A stretch of DNA of 64,000 bases from Sphaerolaimus hirsutus (taxonomy: Eukaryota; Nematoda; Chromadorea; Monhysterida; Sphaerolaimidae), in the NCBI GenBank assembly GCA_964036195.1, contig CAXIWS010000620.1, positions 28,743 to 92,742 of the forward strand, given 5' to 3'. Positions 40,445-51,463 of the stretch are shown here, in pieces. Numbering within the stretch: the first letter of the stretch is position 1; each line of letters opens with the position of its first letter. The notes beneath the pieces were generated by a model. The model saw only the letters and a list, made by a program, of their open reading frames with translations, had not been told where the DNA came from and did not search any database. The translations under genes and the position numbers were made by a program.

Positions 40445-41574
40445 ATTATAACAACACCAATTTTATGCGGGGGTTTTTCAAGGAGAACAAAAGGAGTGAA
40501 ATACCGTATTTTTATGACAGAACGGCAGGTTGGCACCATTTCCACTCACGAGAAAATAGAGCGACAGCCTCCAATAAAGTGACAAGTAGAATTTATGTTG
40601 GAAGAGTGCCAAAAACAAAAATATGATAAAAGTGGATGACGATAATGCTAAAATTGTTCAAAAATGATTTAAATTTTACCTTTTAGAAGTTCTAAATATG
40701 GAGTTTACTTCATTTTTTACTTTGTTTTGTTTGGATTGACGCTTGGATATGGCTCAACGTTCATTTAAAAAATGAAACATGTGTAAAAAATTTGCTGAAA
40801 TAAAGTAGAATGGCAGCCTCCAATAGAACGCCAAGTGAAAAAAAGACACGAAAAAAAATATAATGGCGCTTTTTTATTCGAGGGAATAGACCAAGTACCT
40901 ACATAGGTTTGACGTCATTATGAAAAATACAGTGAAACAGCTTTCTGCACTATTGTAGTCCAAATATGAAACACTTTCAATAGCAATTTCCTGTGCAATT
41001 TAGTTGCTTATCCAAGGGTAAACATGGACACAAAAGATTGAATTTTTCTAACCAAAAATAGATATTAACAGGACAATATTTCTACTTTTATAACATAAAC
41101 ATTGGCGCTGGACACAGTATTTAGTTTAGTGCCAGTAAACTAAAAAAATTGTAATCCCATAAATCAACTTTGAATGGCATTTCAGTTTACTGGAGCTAGG
41201 TGTTCGTCAACAGTGAAAATAACCCATTCTAGTATACCCAAATGCGTAAATACAACACTGATTTATGAGTTTACAATTTTTTAAAATTTCATTGGTAAAC
41301 TAGTGCGTGCATCAAACTTACTCAAACGTAGACTCAATCTCACTAAGTGAGCAACCAAATGCCAGTGATCGCCTTGGCAATTGGCATGTCCCAAAATTAC
41401 TGAGTCAATGTGTGTTTTATTCTAGAGCTATCTTGCAGTTTCTGGCATAGTAAATACCGTATTTCCTCGAATTAATGTAGGTATATTTTCAATGTTACAT
41501 GTATTTTCGCAAATGTCCCCTTTTCTCAAATATTGATCCATTGATTTTGATATTGATAGGATGTAAAAATCCAA
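40445..41574. other. No gene recognised
   Basis: Includes remnants of the GAACGGCAGG / TTCTTCTAATAGAA element near 40500-40580 and 40800-40900. Otherwise AT-rich. Confidence 0.3.
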
Positions 41575-41845
41575 GCATGTAAGATCACCACATATACTCC
41601 AGTTACTTTACACCTTGCACGCGTGGTTCCCGCTGGAAGCGTGCCAACGATTTTTTACGCATGCGCTTTTCATAAAAAGTTGATAGAAGTCATCTCTGTT
41701 ATAACACTATACGTTAAATTATCGACAACGATGATTTTTTCATCTTATGTACAAAAATCGCATGCTTTATCATCATTGGCACGCTTCCAACGCGAGACAT
41801 AAATGAGTGCGAGGGCAGAGTATCAAGTCCGCCGAGTGTATAGCA
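41575..41845. mobile_element. TIR element, family Y, copy Y1
   Basis: Inverted boxes GGAAGCGTGCCAACGAT and ATTGGCACGCTTCCAACG, then GTCCGCCGAGT end. Copies at 55620-55865 and 62398-62603. Confidence 0.55.
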
Positions 41846-42074
41846 CCCCTGTCCCACTAATTTCCGAACACACCCAATACCCACATGCACCTTATGTTGG
41901 GCGCGTGCACGCAGTGGAATGGCACCAAGTGCAAAGTGCACATACCATTTGCATGCAATATACATGATGCATGACTTCGAATGTACAGGCTTATAATCAT
42001 TGCCATTTAGCGAGACATTGCTCATGCTTTTATGTAGAACTAGCAGGATTCTCTCCGACCTTCGGTCGGGTTTT

Positions 42075-42865
42075 GTGGTTCTCTACAATTAATACCACAA
42101 GGATTTACAAACACAAAAAGAACAGCAAAACATAAACATAACCAATTAAAATTACAAAGTTTAACACCTTGCATAAACCACACTATCATATCACAAAACC
42201 TATACCACACAGAATGCACACTGCACACCATCATACCAAATTGCAAACTGTCCACATTTTACCATCGAGTTTCATGCCCAACCATTTTAAGGAACTATAC
42301 AAAAATCTATTCCAAAATATTGCATCTTTGGTATTGGTCTTGTTATTGTTGGTATTTACATTACATACCACATATCAAAATACATGGCTAGTATGTGGGC
42401 AACCTTAATTAGAGTGGTGTATTTCCTATAATATGGCTTAAAGTCTAGACTGGTGTCTTCGATGGAAAGGTGGGTAAAAAGTTGGTGAAAACATATATGG
42501 GTCCTCTGTCATTGGAGGAAATATGATACTTTAGTTAAGTTTGCCCACATGCTAGGCATGTGTTTCGAAATGCAGTATGTAATGTACCAACAATAACAAG
42601 ACCAATACCAAAGATGCAATGTTTTGGAATGGATTTTTGTAAACTTGGTTGGGCATGAAACTTGGTAGTAAAATGTGGACAGTTTGCGATTTGGTATGAT
42701 GGTGTGCAGTGTGCATTCTGTGTGGTATAGGTTTTGTGATATGATAGTGTGGTTTATGCAAGGTGTCAAACTTTGTTGTAATCTTAAATTGGTTACATTT
42801 GTGCTTTGCTGTTCTTTTTGTGTTTGTAAATCCTTGTGGTATTAATTGTAGAGAACCACAAAACC
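42075..42865. repeat. Large palindrome with ~325-bp arms
   Basis: Left arm GTTCTCTACAATTAATACCA..., right arm its complement ending at TTGTAGAGAACCACAAAACC. Spacer about 42400-42540. Both arms carry CATAAACCACACTATCATAT. It borders three minisatellites. Confidence 0.8.
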
Positions 42866-42879
42866 CACTTCTCAGAGGC

Positions 42880-43335
42880 TTGCAAAAACTGACACCCCAG
42901 TGGGGAGACCCTCCGAATGGCACCTCCCGGGGAACCCCCCAAAAATGGCAGACCCTGGGAACTGCCCAAAAATGGGACCCCCTAGGGACCCCACAGAAAT
43001 GGCACCCCCTGAGGACCACCAAAAAATGGCAACCCTTAGGTACCCCCAAAAAATGGCACCCCCCTAGGGACCCCCAAAAAATGGCACCCCCTGGGGACCC
43101 CCCAAACATGGCACCCCCTTGGAATCCCCACAAAAATGGCAGCCCCTGGGTACCCACCCAAAGATGGCCCCCCCTGGGGACTCTCCAAAAAATGGCACCC
43201 CCCTGGGGACCCCTCCCAAATGGCACCCCCAATTGACCCCCCCCCCCCAAAAAAAAATATATAGCACCCCCTGAGGAACACCAAGTAATGGTCCCCATGG
43301 GGACCACCCAAAAAATAGCACCCCATGGGGACCCC
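42880..43335. repeat. CCCCCAAAAATGGCACCCCCTGGGGA minisatellite
   Basis: About 16 diverged copies of a 25-30-bp unit with CCAAAAAATGGCA and CCCTGGGGACC words. Confidence 0.85.
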
Positions 43336-43344
43336 CTCTAAATC

Positions 43345-43627
43345 CTGTAAATGCAGCCCCTAGTTTGGAAACTCCTGTAAACTCAGCCCCTAATTTGGAA
43401 ACTCCCATAAACTCAGCCCCTAATTTGGAAACTTCCATAAACTGAGCCCCTAATTTGGAAACCCCTGTAAACTCAGCCCCTAACTTGCAAACTCCCGTAA
43501 ACTCAGCCCCTAACTTGCAAACTCCCTTAAACTCAGCCCCTAATTTGGAAACTACCACAAACTCAGCCCCTAATTTGGAAACTCCCATAAACTCAGTCCC
43601 TAATTTGGAAACCCCTGTAAACTCATT
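43345..43627. repeat. 30-bp minisatellite (AAACTCAGCCCCTAATTTGG)
   Basis: Nine to ten copies of a 30-bp unit in register, open on the minus strand as a 10-residue repeat (GVSKLGAEFT/M) and on the plus strand as ETPVNSAPNL. A 196-codon minus frame at 43064-43654 runs through it. Confidence 0.9.
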
Positions 43628-43629
43628 TT

Positions 43630-44092
43630 CAGGTTTATGGTAATGTAGTGTCAAAATTGAATGAATATTTCAAATCATCGCTATCATCAATCCACAAATG
43701 CATCAATTCACAATTTTCAATTTTTTAGCCCTGGGGGTTAGACTTAAAGGTTATGGTAATGTAGAGTAAAAATGGAGTGCACATCTCAAATCACTGCAAT
43801 AAAAAACCCACAAATGCATCATTTCACAAATTGAAAGTTTTTGGGCCCAGGGGTTCATTATCAGGGTTTTAGTAATGCGGTGTCAAAATGGAGTGCATAT
43901 TTGAAATCGCTACAATCAGAAACCCACAAATGCATCATTTAATGATTTGAAAATTTTTGGCCCTGGAGGTTCATCTTCAGGGTTATGGTAATGTAGTGTC
44001 AAAATGAAGTGCATATTTCAAATCAAGGCAATCAAAAAGCCACAAATGCATCATTTCACAATTTCTAATTTATTAGTCCCAGGGGTCCCGGT
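43630..44092. repeat. Four tandem ~118-bp repeats
   Basis: Each begins near TTATGGTAATGTAGTGTCAA, has CCACAAATGCATCATTTCAC in the middle and ends near a CCCAGGGGTT box. Confidence 0.85.
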
Positions 44093-44141
44093 TGCACGGT
44101 GCAACTTGCATCTGGGATGTCCAGGTGGAAAATGGAACAGG

Positions 44142-44339
44142 TATACTCGGCGGACATCAAACTTTGTATGAAAATTTACGATAACCCATCTGAATAATGA
44201 AATAAAAATTATACAGTCTCTTCATCGTAAATTGTATTTTGTTTCTACTGTGGAATAATTAATTACGAAATTTATCACAAGATTTAATTCATCAAATTAT
44301 GGTAGGATCTCATACTAGGTGTGCTGTCCGCCGAGTATA
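44142..44339. mobile_element. Short TIR element Z (TATACTCGGCGGACA)
   Basis: TATACTCGGCGGACA to TGTCCGCCGAGTATA, 198 bp. The same end motif closes family Y copies and appears near 7988, 11850 and 33505. Confidence 0.7.
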
Positions 44340-44497
44340 CCACAAACGGAAAAACTTTTGCGTTACCAGAAAATGGAAAACAGACAAATGATATGCTGGA
44401 AAATGACAAACAGATAGCAAAACTTGCACAGAAACAGTAAAAAGAAACGTTCCCAGGGGTCTCGAATGGGGGGGGTCGGGGGCCCCAAACTGCCCAG

Positions 44498-45901
44498 TAG
44501 GGCTCGAACGATATGACTTTTCGATATCGATATTCAATATTCAATATTTTTTTCTGAAACTCGATATTCGATATTGATACGATATGGAACCTCGATATCG
44601 ATATTTGATATTCGATATGAAAAAATGGTCGACATTCAATATTTCGATATTCGATATTGCAATTTGTTTTTGGTATAGCATAGGGTTGGAAAAAAAACGT
44701 TTTTTTAACTCGATGTTTTTTTTTAAACGTTTTTTTTAAATAAAAAACGTTTTTTTTTAAAAGCTCCCAGATATGACCTTGTGTCAACATATATAGGTAT
44801 ATCATACAGTGGCAATACTCTGTGATGTTATATATGACCATATAATGTCTGTGGAGCCATGGGATAGCATTATAAGTGGTGATTTGTGTCAAAAATATCC
44901 ATTTTTCGTCGACATATCGTTCGTATATCGCCTTATAGTCGAATGTTCATGACTTCAGGTAAAGTTTGGCACGGAATAGTGATGAAACAAGGTTTTAAAA
45001 GGAGGTTGTTACTTTGGGAGTGATTTTACACACTGTGGAGGTACATGGAAGCACATTATCTCAATATTATATACTAAAGCAACATATCACAGCTTATTAA
45101 CCCATGGTCGCACATAGAAATGGATACTTTGATACTAAAAATGCCACATAACCAATGAAAACAACCACCAATGTCAATTTGTGTGTGAAATTGCGCGCTT
45201 GCACGGAAAAATTTTGCAAAATACCTAGTACTTAGTACAAAAAATTTCGGCTGATGTTTTTTTTTTTAAACATTTCGGACGTCATGTTTTGTTTTTTTAA
45301 AAAACGTTTTAAAAAAACATCGGCCAACCCTAGTATAGCAAGGCAAATTTCAAGCGGCATATTGTATTTTCATGTGGTTGCACACATGATTAATGTTGGT
45401 TAATCATTTCTTTACTGAAATGTGAATAGTACAAGTGATTTTAAAAGGTTTACATCAGTCAAAAGGAGAAAATGAAAGAAAAACATGATGAATCAAAGTG
45501 TATCAGGCAAACAACAATGAGTGAATATTACAGTTCATACTTATAACCAAATTGCTTGATGTATGTTGCAAAAAATAGCATATCAGCATTTTCAGGCCAC
45601 AAATTCAGCGCACCAACAGAAATGACAACATAAATATTGTACTTTTACTCATCAAATGAAATACTTTAAGTAAATCAGTTCAATCACAAATATCTCAAAA
45701 TGAAAATAATGACTTTAATTAGGGACACAATACAGGTTTGATATATCGACAAAATGGTCGATATTCGATATTGATATTCGATATTTTTTCAAAATTTTCA
45801 ATATCGATATTCGATATTTTTTCAAAATTTTCGATATCGATATTCGATATGTATAAATGGTCGATATCCGATATTCGATATGATATATCGTTTGAACCCT
45901 A
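44498..45901. mobile_element. hAT-like MITE, family F (TAGGGCTCGAACG), nested in H2
   Basis: TAGGGCTCGAACGATAT to ATATCGTTTGAACCCTA; perfect TSD CTGCCCAG at 44490-44497 and 45902-45909. Both ends are TCGATATTCGATAT words. Interrupted by G. Confidence 0.92.
44681..45332. mobile_element. hAT-like MITE, family G (TAGGGTTGG), nested in F
   Basis: TAGGGTTGG to CCAACCCTA; perfect TSD GTATAGCA at 44673-44680 and 45333-45340. Ends are AAACGTTTTTTTAAA words. Confidence 0.92.
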
Positions 45902-46370
45902 CTGCCCAGCTATCTATCTATCCCGGAGGCCGCTCAGCTATCTATCTATCCCGGAGGCAAAACTTTGGGCTACTACCCCCTAAACCCCCCCCCCCCCCTA
46001 ATCGCTTAGCTATCTACCTATCTGGAGCAATTTTTGCGAAACTTTACCCCAATTTTCACTCAAAATCGCTATTTTTCATACCTTTTTATATATTTTCACT
46101 TCCAAAATCATAGTTCTGGTTCCTATTCTCCTATTTTCAGCTATATTTAGTACTATTTATATGCTCTTGTAGTCTTGTATACCTATTTTGACCCATTTTA
46201 CACCTACTTTTAGCGATTTTTCTCCCTTCTACACCCCGAAAAAGCCTATATATGGAACCATCACACCCCCCCCCCAGAAAATTTTAAAGCTATCTATCCC
46301 TCCGGAGGAGCCATTTGCTATCTATCCAACCACTCGGAGGGTCAAAATTCAAGATACTCCTGAACGTTCG

Positions 46371-46633
46371 TCGAGGAACCGACAAAAGTGCAGCTATTTT
46401 GCCAGAAAACAAAAAAGGCTGAAATTTGCTGGGAACTGGAAAAAAAAGTGCACAGTGTGCCTGAAATAGGAGAAAAATTTGCGAAGTGTAATCTTGCGTG
46501 CAAGGTATACTGCTTACGCAAGCAGAATTTCCAAAACTAAAACTAACCATGACAGATTTCTTCACTTTTTTCCGTTTGATTCGCTTGCTTTGTCACCGTT
46601 CATACAAAACGAAACTAATGTAAATAGTAGAAC
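46371..46633. other. No supported gene
   Basis: Flank of H2 with CAGAAAAC/GGAAAC words of a family C-like repeat. Below about 46600 it is the intron side of the tentative exon. Confidence 0.3.
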
Positions 46634-46714
46634 CAGGCGAAAATAAATGCAAATCGCGACAAGCTATTGCAGGATACGTTGTCCACAGATGCGCCAGAAA
46701 GTGTTCGCCAATCA
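46634..46714 (-). CDS. Tentative exon d of unrecognised gene P
   Basis: A repeat-free patch open on the minus strand, with acceptor GTTATAGTTCAG and donor CCTG|GTTCTA. Its phase fits exon c. It would add about 27 residues including VIGEHFLAHLWTTYP. No family recognised; chance cannot be excluded. Confidence 0.3.
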
Positions 46715-47365
46715 CTGAACTATAACAAATCGCGGGCGAATGCCAAGTAAGCCAACCGCGCGTATGAACAACCAAAAGCAAACAAAGTAATCTGCGTCAC
46801 AGCGGATGATCGTCAACCCTAATGTTTACGCTGTTTTCCATTCACTACCAAGATAACTATTAGGGATTAAAAACGATAAAGTTGGAACAATGCCAAATGA
46901 GAAAGCAGCGATAGAAGTGACAATGTTTAACGTGAATGTTGGGGAGTTTTCCACCGAAAAAAACACACCTCCTTAAAAGCGATCTGCCTCAACGTGAAAC
47001 AGTTTTCAGGGGGATTCATTCATCCTGCGGTCATTGCGGTGGCGTGACATTCTGACGTTGAGCGCCGAATTCACGCGCAGTTGTGCCACAACCGCCCCCT
47101 CATTTTTATTTTTTTTAGTACATTTCTGTGTGAAAATAAAAAGTGGCTTCTTACTGTGTGAACAGCACACGAATCAGACAGAATGAAAGTTTATGAATTT
47201 AAAGGGCATTTTGTACTGATAAAAAGTGTCCACTTTGTGTGCAAAAACACACGCGAACCAGGCTAAAAATGAGGGCGTTGAGGCCTCTGATTGTGCCTCC
47301 TATCTTTTGCATTGAAGCATGCTTAGCGTGCAGTTCTTTCGCAATTGTATAGGTGGAGATATGTA
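46715..47365. other. No supported gene; higher GC patch
   Basis: 46650-47060 lacks recognised repeats and is less AT-rich than its surroundings, but no complete exon can be argued beyond exon d. Confidence 0.3.
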
Positions 47366-48065
47366 TACCGTAATTGCTCGAATAACCCCCCTTGAATTGA
47401 CCCCCTCGATTTTCTACCAGGGCACCAGGGGCCAGTTCCGCAAGTGGACAAGTTAAGAGTTAAAAGTTAAGAGTTGAGTAAAATGACAAATGGCAAGTTA
47501 AGAGTAAAGTTCAATGATAAATGATGAGTTAAGAGACAAGAGTAAATTTAAGAGTAAAGTTAAATGACAAATGATTAGTTAAGAGATAAAAGTAAAGTTA
47601 AGAGTCAAGCAAGTGTATCCAAATCTTATTTTTTCTTATCCAGATCTTATGTTTTTGTATCCAAATCTTATTTTTCGACATAAGATTTGGATACAAAAAA
47701 TAAGATTTGGATACGAAAAAATATGATTTGGATACACTTGCTTGACTCTTAACTTTACTCTTATTTCTTAACTAATCATTTGCCATTTAACTTTACTCTT
47801 GTCTCTTAACTCATCATTTATCATTAAACTTTACTCTTAACTTGCCATTTGTTATTTTACTTAACTCTTATGTTTTAACTCTTAACTTGTCCACTTGCGG
47901 AACCGGCACCAGTTGTGGGTATATAAAAGCCTATGTTTACTATGATCCGTGACGAAATAATAAAATCCCCATCGAATAAGCCAAACTCGATTTAACCCCC
48001 CCCCCCCCTCAAAATTTATTGCCGAAAAAATAAAACGCCTGGGGGTATTTCGAAGAAATACGGTA
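47366..48065. mobile_element. TACCG/TA element carrying element L2
   Basis: TACCGTAATTGCTCGAATAA to GAAGAAATACGGTA, TA at both ends, interrupted by L2. Confidence 0.7.
47427..47912. mobile_element. Palindromic TIR element, family L, copy L2
   Basis: GGGCCAGTTCCGCAAGTGG to CCACTTGCGGAACCGG. A long, nearly complete palindrome of GAGTTAAGAGTAAAG and GTATCCAAATCTTA words. GGCACCAG flanks both sides but overlaps the end motif, so the TSD is uncertain. Confidence 0.65.
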
Positions 48066-48211
48066 TATAAACTAAGGCTTTGGCTTGGTACAGGTAAAGG
48101 TATTTTATCTATTTATTTACAGTGTGATTGAAAAAGCATGGAAAACGTTGTTATTCAGGACCCAGTTTTCAGTCGGGTGCTAAATATTTCAGCGTTTAAG
48201 TGGTATGCGGC

Positions 48212-48496
48212 GGGGGTGCACTGATACGCACATCTGCCCGTTACGCACATTTGACCGTTTTTTTCACTTGACACTTTCACTTCACTTGTTCACTTGAAAA
48301 ATAGCCATTTTTCACTGTTTTTCACTTGACACATTTTCAAGTGATTTTCAGATATGAGTTAAGTGAAAAAAGTTCACTAATGTCATTGCGCAGCGTTTTT
48401 CACTTCACTCATATCTGAAAATCACTTGAAAAAGTGTCAAGTGAAATAAACGGGCAAATGTGCCTAACGAGCAGATGTGCGTATCAGGCCTGCCCC
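48212..48496. mobile_element. hAT-like MITE, family M, copy M1
   Basis: GGGGGTGCACTGATACGCAC to GTGCGTATCAGGCCTGCCCC; perfect TSD TATGCGGC at 48204-48211 and 48497-48504. Body of CACTTGACACTTTTC and AGATATGAGTGAAGTG words. Confidence 0.88.
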
Positions 48497-48504
48497 TATG
48501 CGGC

Positions 48505-48640
48505 ATTCCAAAAGTCTCGGGAGATTTATATACTTTACAAAATGTAGAAAATATAACAAAAATCTTGTGTTTTTATATTTGTATTTTTCTGGGATTTTCT
48601 GGGAAAAAGAGATCTATTTTTCTCTTGTCTTACCATGTGT
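48505..48640. mobile_element. Family I remnant
   Basis: GGGAGATTTATATAC and TCTGGGATTTTCTGGG words. Confidence 0.35.
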
Positions 48641-48690
48641 AGTTTTTTATGTATAAACCAGTTTTTTGTCACATGTCACTTGTGGAATTG

Positions 48691-48921
48691 GCCCTACACA
48701 CACTGGTTTTCACCGTGACTTCGGTGAAAACTGAAATGGCGACATACAGCCAACTCTTATTGTATGCTAGATGTGTTTTAGTTTTCAAATTTTCAAATTT
48801 AAACTTTCATTTATTTAAATTCACATTAAAATTTTGTATTTAAAACCGTGTTGATAAATTTGCATTTGAAAAAAATTCAGTTATCCCACGAAGTCACGGG
48901 GAAAACTAGTGTGTGTAGGCA
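48691..48921. mobile_element. TIR element, family O, copy O3, beside exon c
   Basis: GGCCCTACACACACTGG to CTAGTGTGTGTAGGC; inner inverted box TTTTCACCGTGACTTCG. It ends about 28 bases from exon c on the donor side. Confidence 0.65.
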
Positions 48922-48948
48922 CATTGGCACCAGACAGTGAAACTATAC

Positions 48949-49052
48949 CATGGTGGAAAACAAAACTTTCGATTTTTGCAAAATTATGCCAAGCGCCAAA
49001 AGAGCCATTACGCTTTTTATTGGCATCACGCCAACACAGCGCTGATTTCAAT
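48949..49052 (-). CDS. Exon c of unrecognised gene P
   Basis: Acceptor TTTTTATTTTAG|A and donor ATG|GTATAG. Enters with one base to complete the Arg codon left by exon b, and leaves in phase 1. It encodes 34 full codons including SALCWRDANKKRNGSFGAWH, a basic and aromatic, probably helical stretch. Codon use is clearly coding-like against the AT-rich surroundings. No family recognised. Confidence 0.6.
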
Positions 49053-49350
49053 CTAAAATAAAAAGGTTTTTTTATCTGTTCCATGTTTCCATTTCACAAT
49101 CACACCGTACTGTACTTAAATATGCTTATGTAAGCTCCCAGTGAATTATTTATTTAAAATGGTCTACTTCCTGCTGTGATACCATTTATTCTCTTGGCTT
49201 ACAAAATACCGTAATCGCTTGAATCGATACCCGCCGAGTGAACTTATAATGTTTGAATACTTATAAAACAAAATTGGCCGAATCGATTCAAGCTGGGGCT
49301 TATTCAATAAAGGCGGAGTTACATTTTCATACTGCGAACGCGTGAATACC
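49053..49350. other. Intron sequence of gene P
   Basis: Nothing recognised apart from a CCCGCCGAGT end motif near 49228. Confidence 0.3.
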
Positions 49351-49679
49351 TACCGTATTTGCTTGAATAATCCCCCTGGGGGATTATTATTTCGTCAGAC
49401 TTTTTTGAGGGGGGACTAATCGAGGGGGGAATTATTCGAGGGGGGAATTATTATTTTGTCAACAATTTCAACCGACTCATTTGATGAAATATGCTTTATT
49501 CACACAAAAACGTGCCATTTTTGTTCAAATTGGGCACAATAAACTGTGCAAATCTCTTAAGGGGGGGGGGGATTATTCGAGGGGGGAATTATTATTTCCT
49601 CACTCGTCTTACAGGGGGGGAATTGTTCGAGGGGGGAATTATTCAAGGGGGGGGGGGAACTATTCAAGCAAATACGGTA
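49351..49679. mobile_element. TACCG/TA element, GCTTGAATAATCC variant
   Basis: TACCGTATTTGCTTGAATAA to TTCAAGCAAATACGGTA. All internal words carry the same GCTTGAATAAT or GAATTATT variant. Confidence 0.8.
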
Positions 49680-49827
49680 TATGCATTTGATTGATGCTGT
49701 CTGCACACACTAGTTTACTGCAAGCGAACGAAATTTTTGTGCATAACATGTCGAAAGGAACATGCTTTTAGCGGCTCAATTATACAGTAAAATACCGAAC
49801 GTGCACCGCACTGCGAACAAATAAAAA

Positions 49828-50092
49828 TACCGTATTTCTTCTAATACAAGAGCGCCGTTCTATTTTTTAAACTTTTTGGCCTGTCGTTCTATTCGAGGTG
49901 CCGCTCTATTGGAGGTGACGCTCTACTTTCCAGCTGTTTCATCAACTTTTTCATTTGAACATAGTTTCATTTTAATGAAGTTGAGCAACATTTTAATACC
50001 ATCGGCACATTTTTGTCGTTTGTCACACGCACAAAAAATGTCAAAACCTGCCCTTATATTGGAGGTGCCCTTCTATTGGAAGAAATACGGTA
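49828..50092. mobile_element. TACCG/TA element, TTCTTCTAATA variant, beside exon b
   Basis: TACCGTATTTCTTCTAATA to TTGGAAGAAATACGGTA with CGCCGTTCTATT words. It ends 17 bases beyond the exon b donor. Confidence 0.75.
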
Positions 50093-50109
50093 TGCATGCT
50101 GTGACATAC

Positions 50110-50307
50110 CTTCTCAACTGGTCGGCAGTGTCCACAGTAACGAAATAGTTGTGGAAGTTGTCACTGGCACCGCTGGAAATTCTCGGCGGGACCGGTTTTT
50201 GCAATTTCTCTGGATTCTGTACATTTCCTGTATCACTTTTCGATTTCACAGTGATCGAATGTCTTCTGTTGGCGTGTGGAATTTTGGATTTTGTCTCGTT
50301 CTTGTTG
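50110..50307 (-). CDS. Exon b of unrecognised gene P
   Basis: Acceptor AAACGTTTCAG|C and consensus donor AAG|GTATGT. The 198 bases encode 65 full codons, entering with one base that completes the Gly codon of exon a and leaving with two bases for exon c. Contains the basophilic site NRRHSITV and a C-terminal stretch NYFVTVDTADQLRR resembling the edge of a folded domain. Rich in Ser, Lys and Pro. Family not recognised. Confidence 0.65.
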
Positions 50308-50577
50308 CTGAAACGTTTTTGCGGGTGTTTGGGGTGGTCGAAAATAGACCCCCCCATTTAAGCAAGTGATAAATATTTTGTGTCAATTTAAACAAAAATG
50401 GCATGTTATTTTGTTAATAAAACATATTTCGTTAGATGAACCGATATGTACCTGCTTGAAAAATTGGAATTTAATTTGTACCGCGCCCCCCCCCCAAAAA
50501 AAAAGTCTGACGAAACAGGGCAATTATTCAAGCAATCACGATAGTTAAATATATTAATAGAACTACGCATTATAAAC

Positions 50578-50951
50578 GGGGCAGGCCTGATACGCACATC
50601 TGCCCGATACGCACATTTGCCCGTTTTTTCAATTGACACTTTTTCAAGTGATTTTCAGATATGAGTGAAGTGAAAAAAGTTCACTGATGTCATTGCGCAG
50701 CTTTTTTCACTTTACTCATATCTGAAAATCACTTGAAAATGTGTCAAGTGAAAAATGGCTATTTTTCACTGTTTTTTTTCACTTGACACATTTTCAAGTG
50801 ATTTTCAGATATGAGTGAAATGAAAAAGTTCACTAATGTCATTGCGCAACTTTTTTCACTTTACTCATATCTGAAAATCACTTGAAAAAGTGTCAAGTGA
50901 AAAAACGGGCAAATGTGCGTATCGGGCAGATGTGCGTATCAGTGCACCCCC
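50578..50951. mobile_element. hAT-like MITE, family M, copy M2, between exons a and b
   Basis: GGGGCAGGCCTGATACGCAC to GTGCGTATCAGTGCACCCCC, inverted relative to M1. Flanks share ATTATAAAC, so the TSD is 8 or 9 bp. It ends 14 bases from exon a. Confidence 0.85.
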
Positions 50952-50964
50952 ATTATAAACATAC

Positions 50965-51176
50965 CCCAATTTCTCTGAAATCTCCAATCTATCTACACTA
51001 ATTGTTCCATTTCTGCTGACGAAGTGTGACGACTTCAGCAGTGCCAAATCGACACTGTGCGACCTTTTCAAATGTTTTCCCAAATTTTGGCTAGGCAATT
51101 GTTGCGAAGTAGAAAGATTTTCTTCAGAATTTCGACCAAAAAATGGATAGCTGCTTCGGACTGCGCGCATGATCAT
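50965..51176 (-). CDS. Exon a of unrecognised gene P (possible start)
   Basis: The ATG at 51176 (second ATG at 51170) opens 70 codons plus two bases, with donor TTGGG|GTATGT. Contains RNSEENLSTSQQLPSQN and a basophilic site LKRSHSVDL, a candidate kinase or 14-3-3 target. The frame is also open upstream to a possible acceptor TTTTACAG near 51247, so this may be an internal exon. Phase and donor match exon b. With b and c it forms one minus-strand reading frame with no recognised family. Confidence 0.6.
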
Positions 51177-51463
51177 TTTGAATAATTTTAATTGCAATTT
51201 TTTGCCAGTAAAATTTAGCGTTTGGTAAATAACTATTGTATTTTGCCTGTAAAATATGGTATTATATTATGTATTACAAATATCTGAATGTGCACTAAAA
51301 AGTATGTACCTTTCTATGTGATTATTTTTATAAATATTGCCGTGCATCTTAACGAGGTTTTGTGGATGCCAATGCTATGGCAACAGAAACAACAATTGGT
51401 TAAATCAACATGTTTCAAGAGACTTGCAATAAACTTCAAAGGTTATAGCCCATGGGTTATTAC

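Larger units (their letters stand above)
44453..46362. mobile_element. hAT-like MITE, family H, copy H2 (outermost of three)
   Basis: CAGGGGTCTCG to ATACTCCTG; flanks AACGTTCC and AACGTTCG match at 7 of 8. Interrupted by F. Confidence 0.8.

Noticed and set aside
42552-43654. Gly/Pro-rich frames of up to 251 codons
   Set aside because: Translations of minisatellite arrays and palindrome arm; kept only as a repeat observation.
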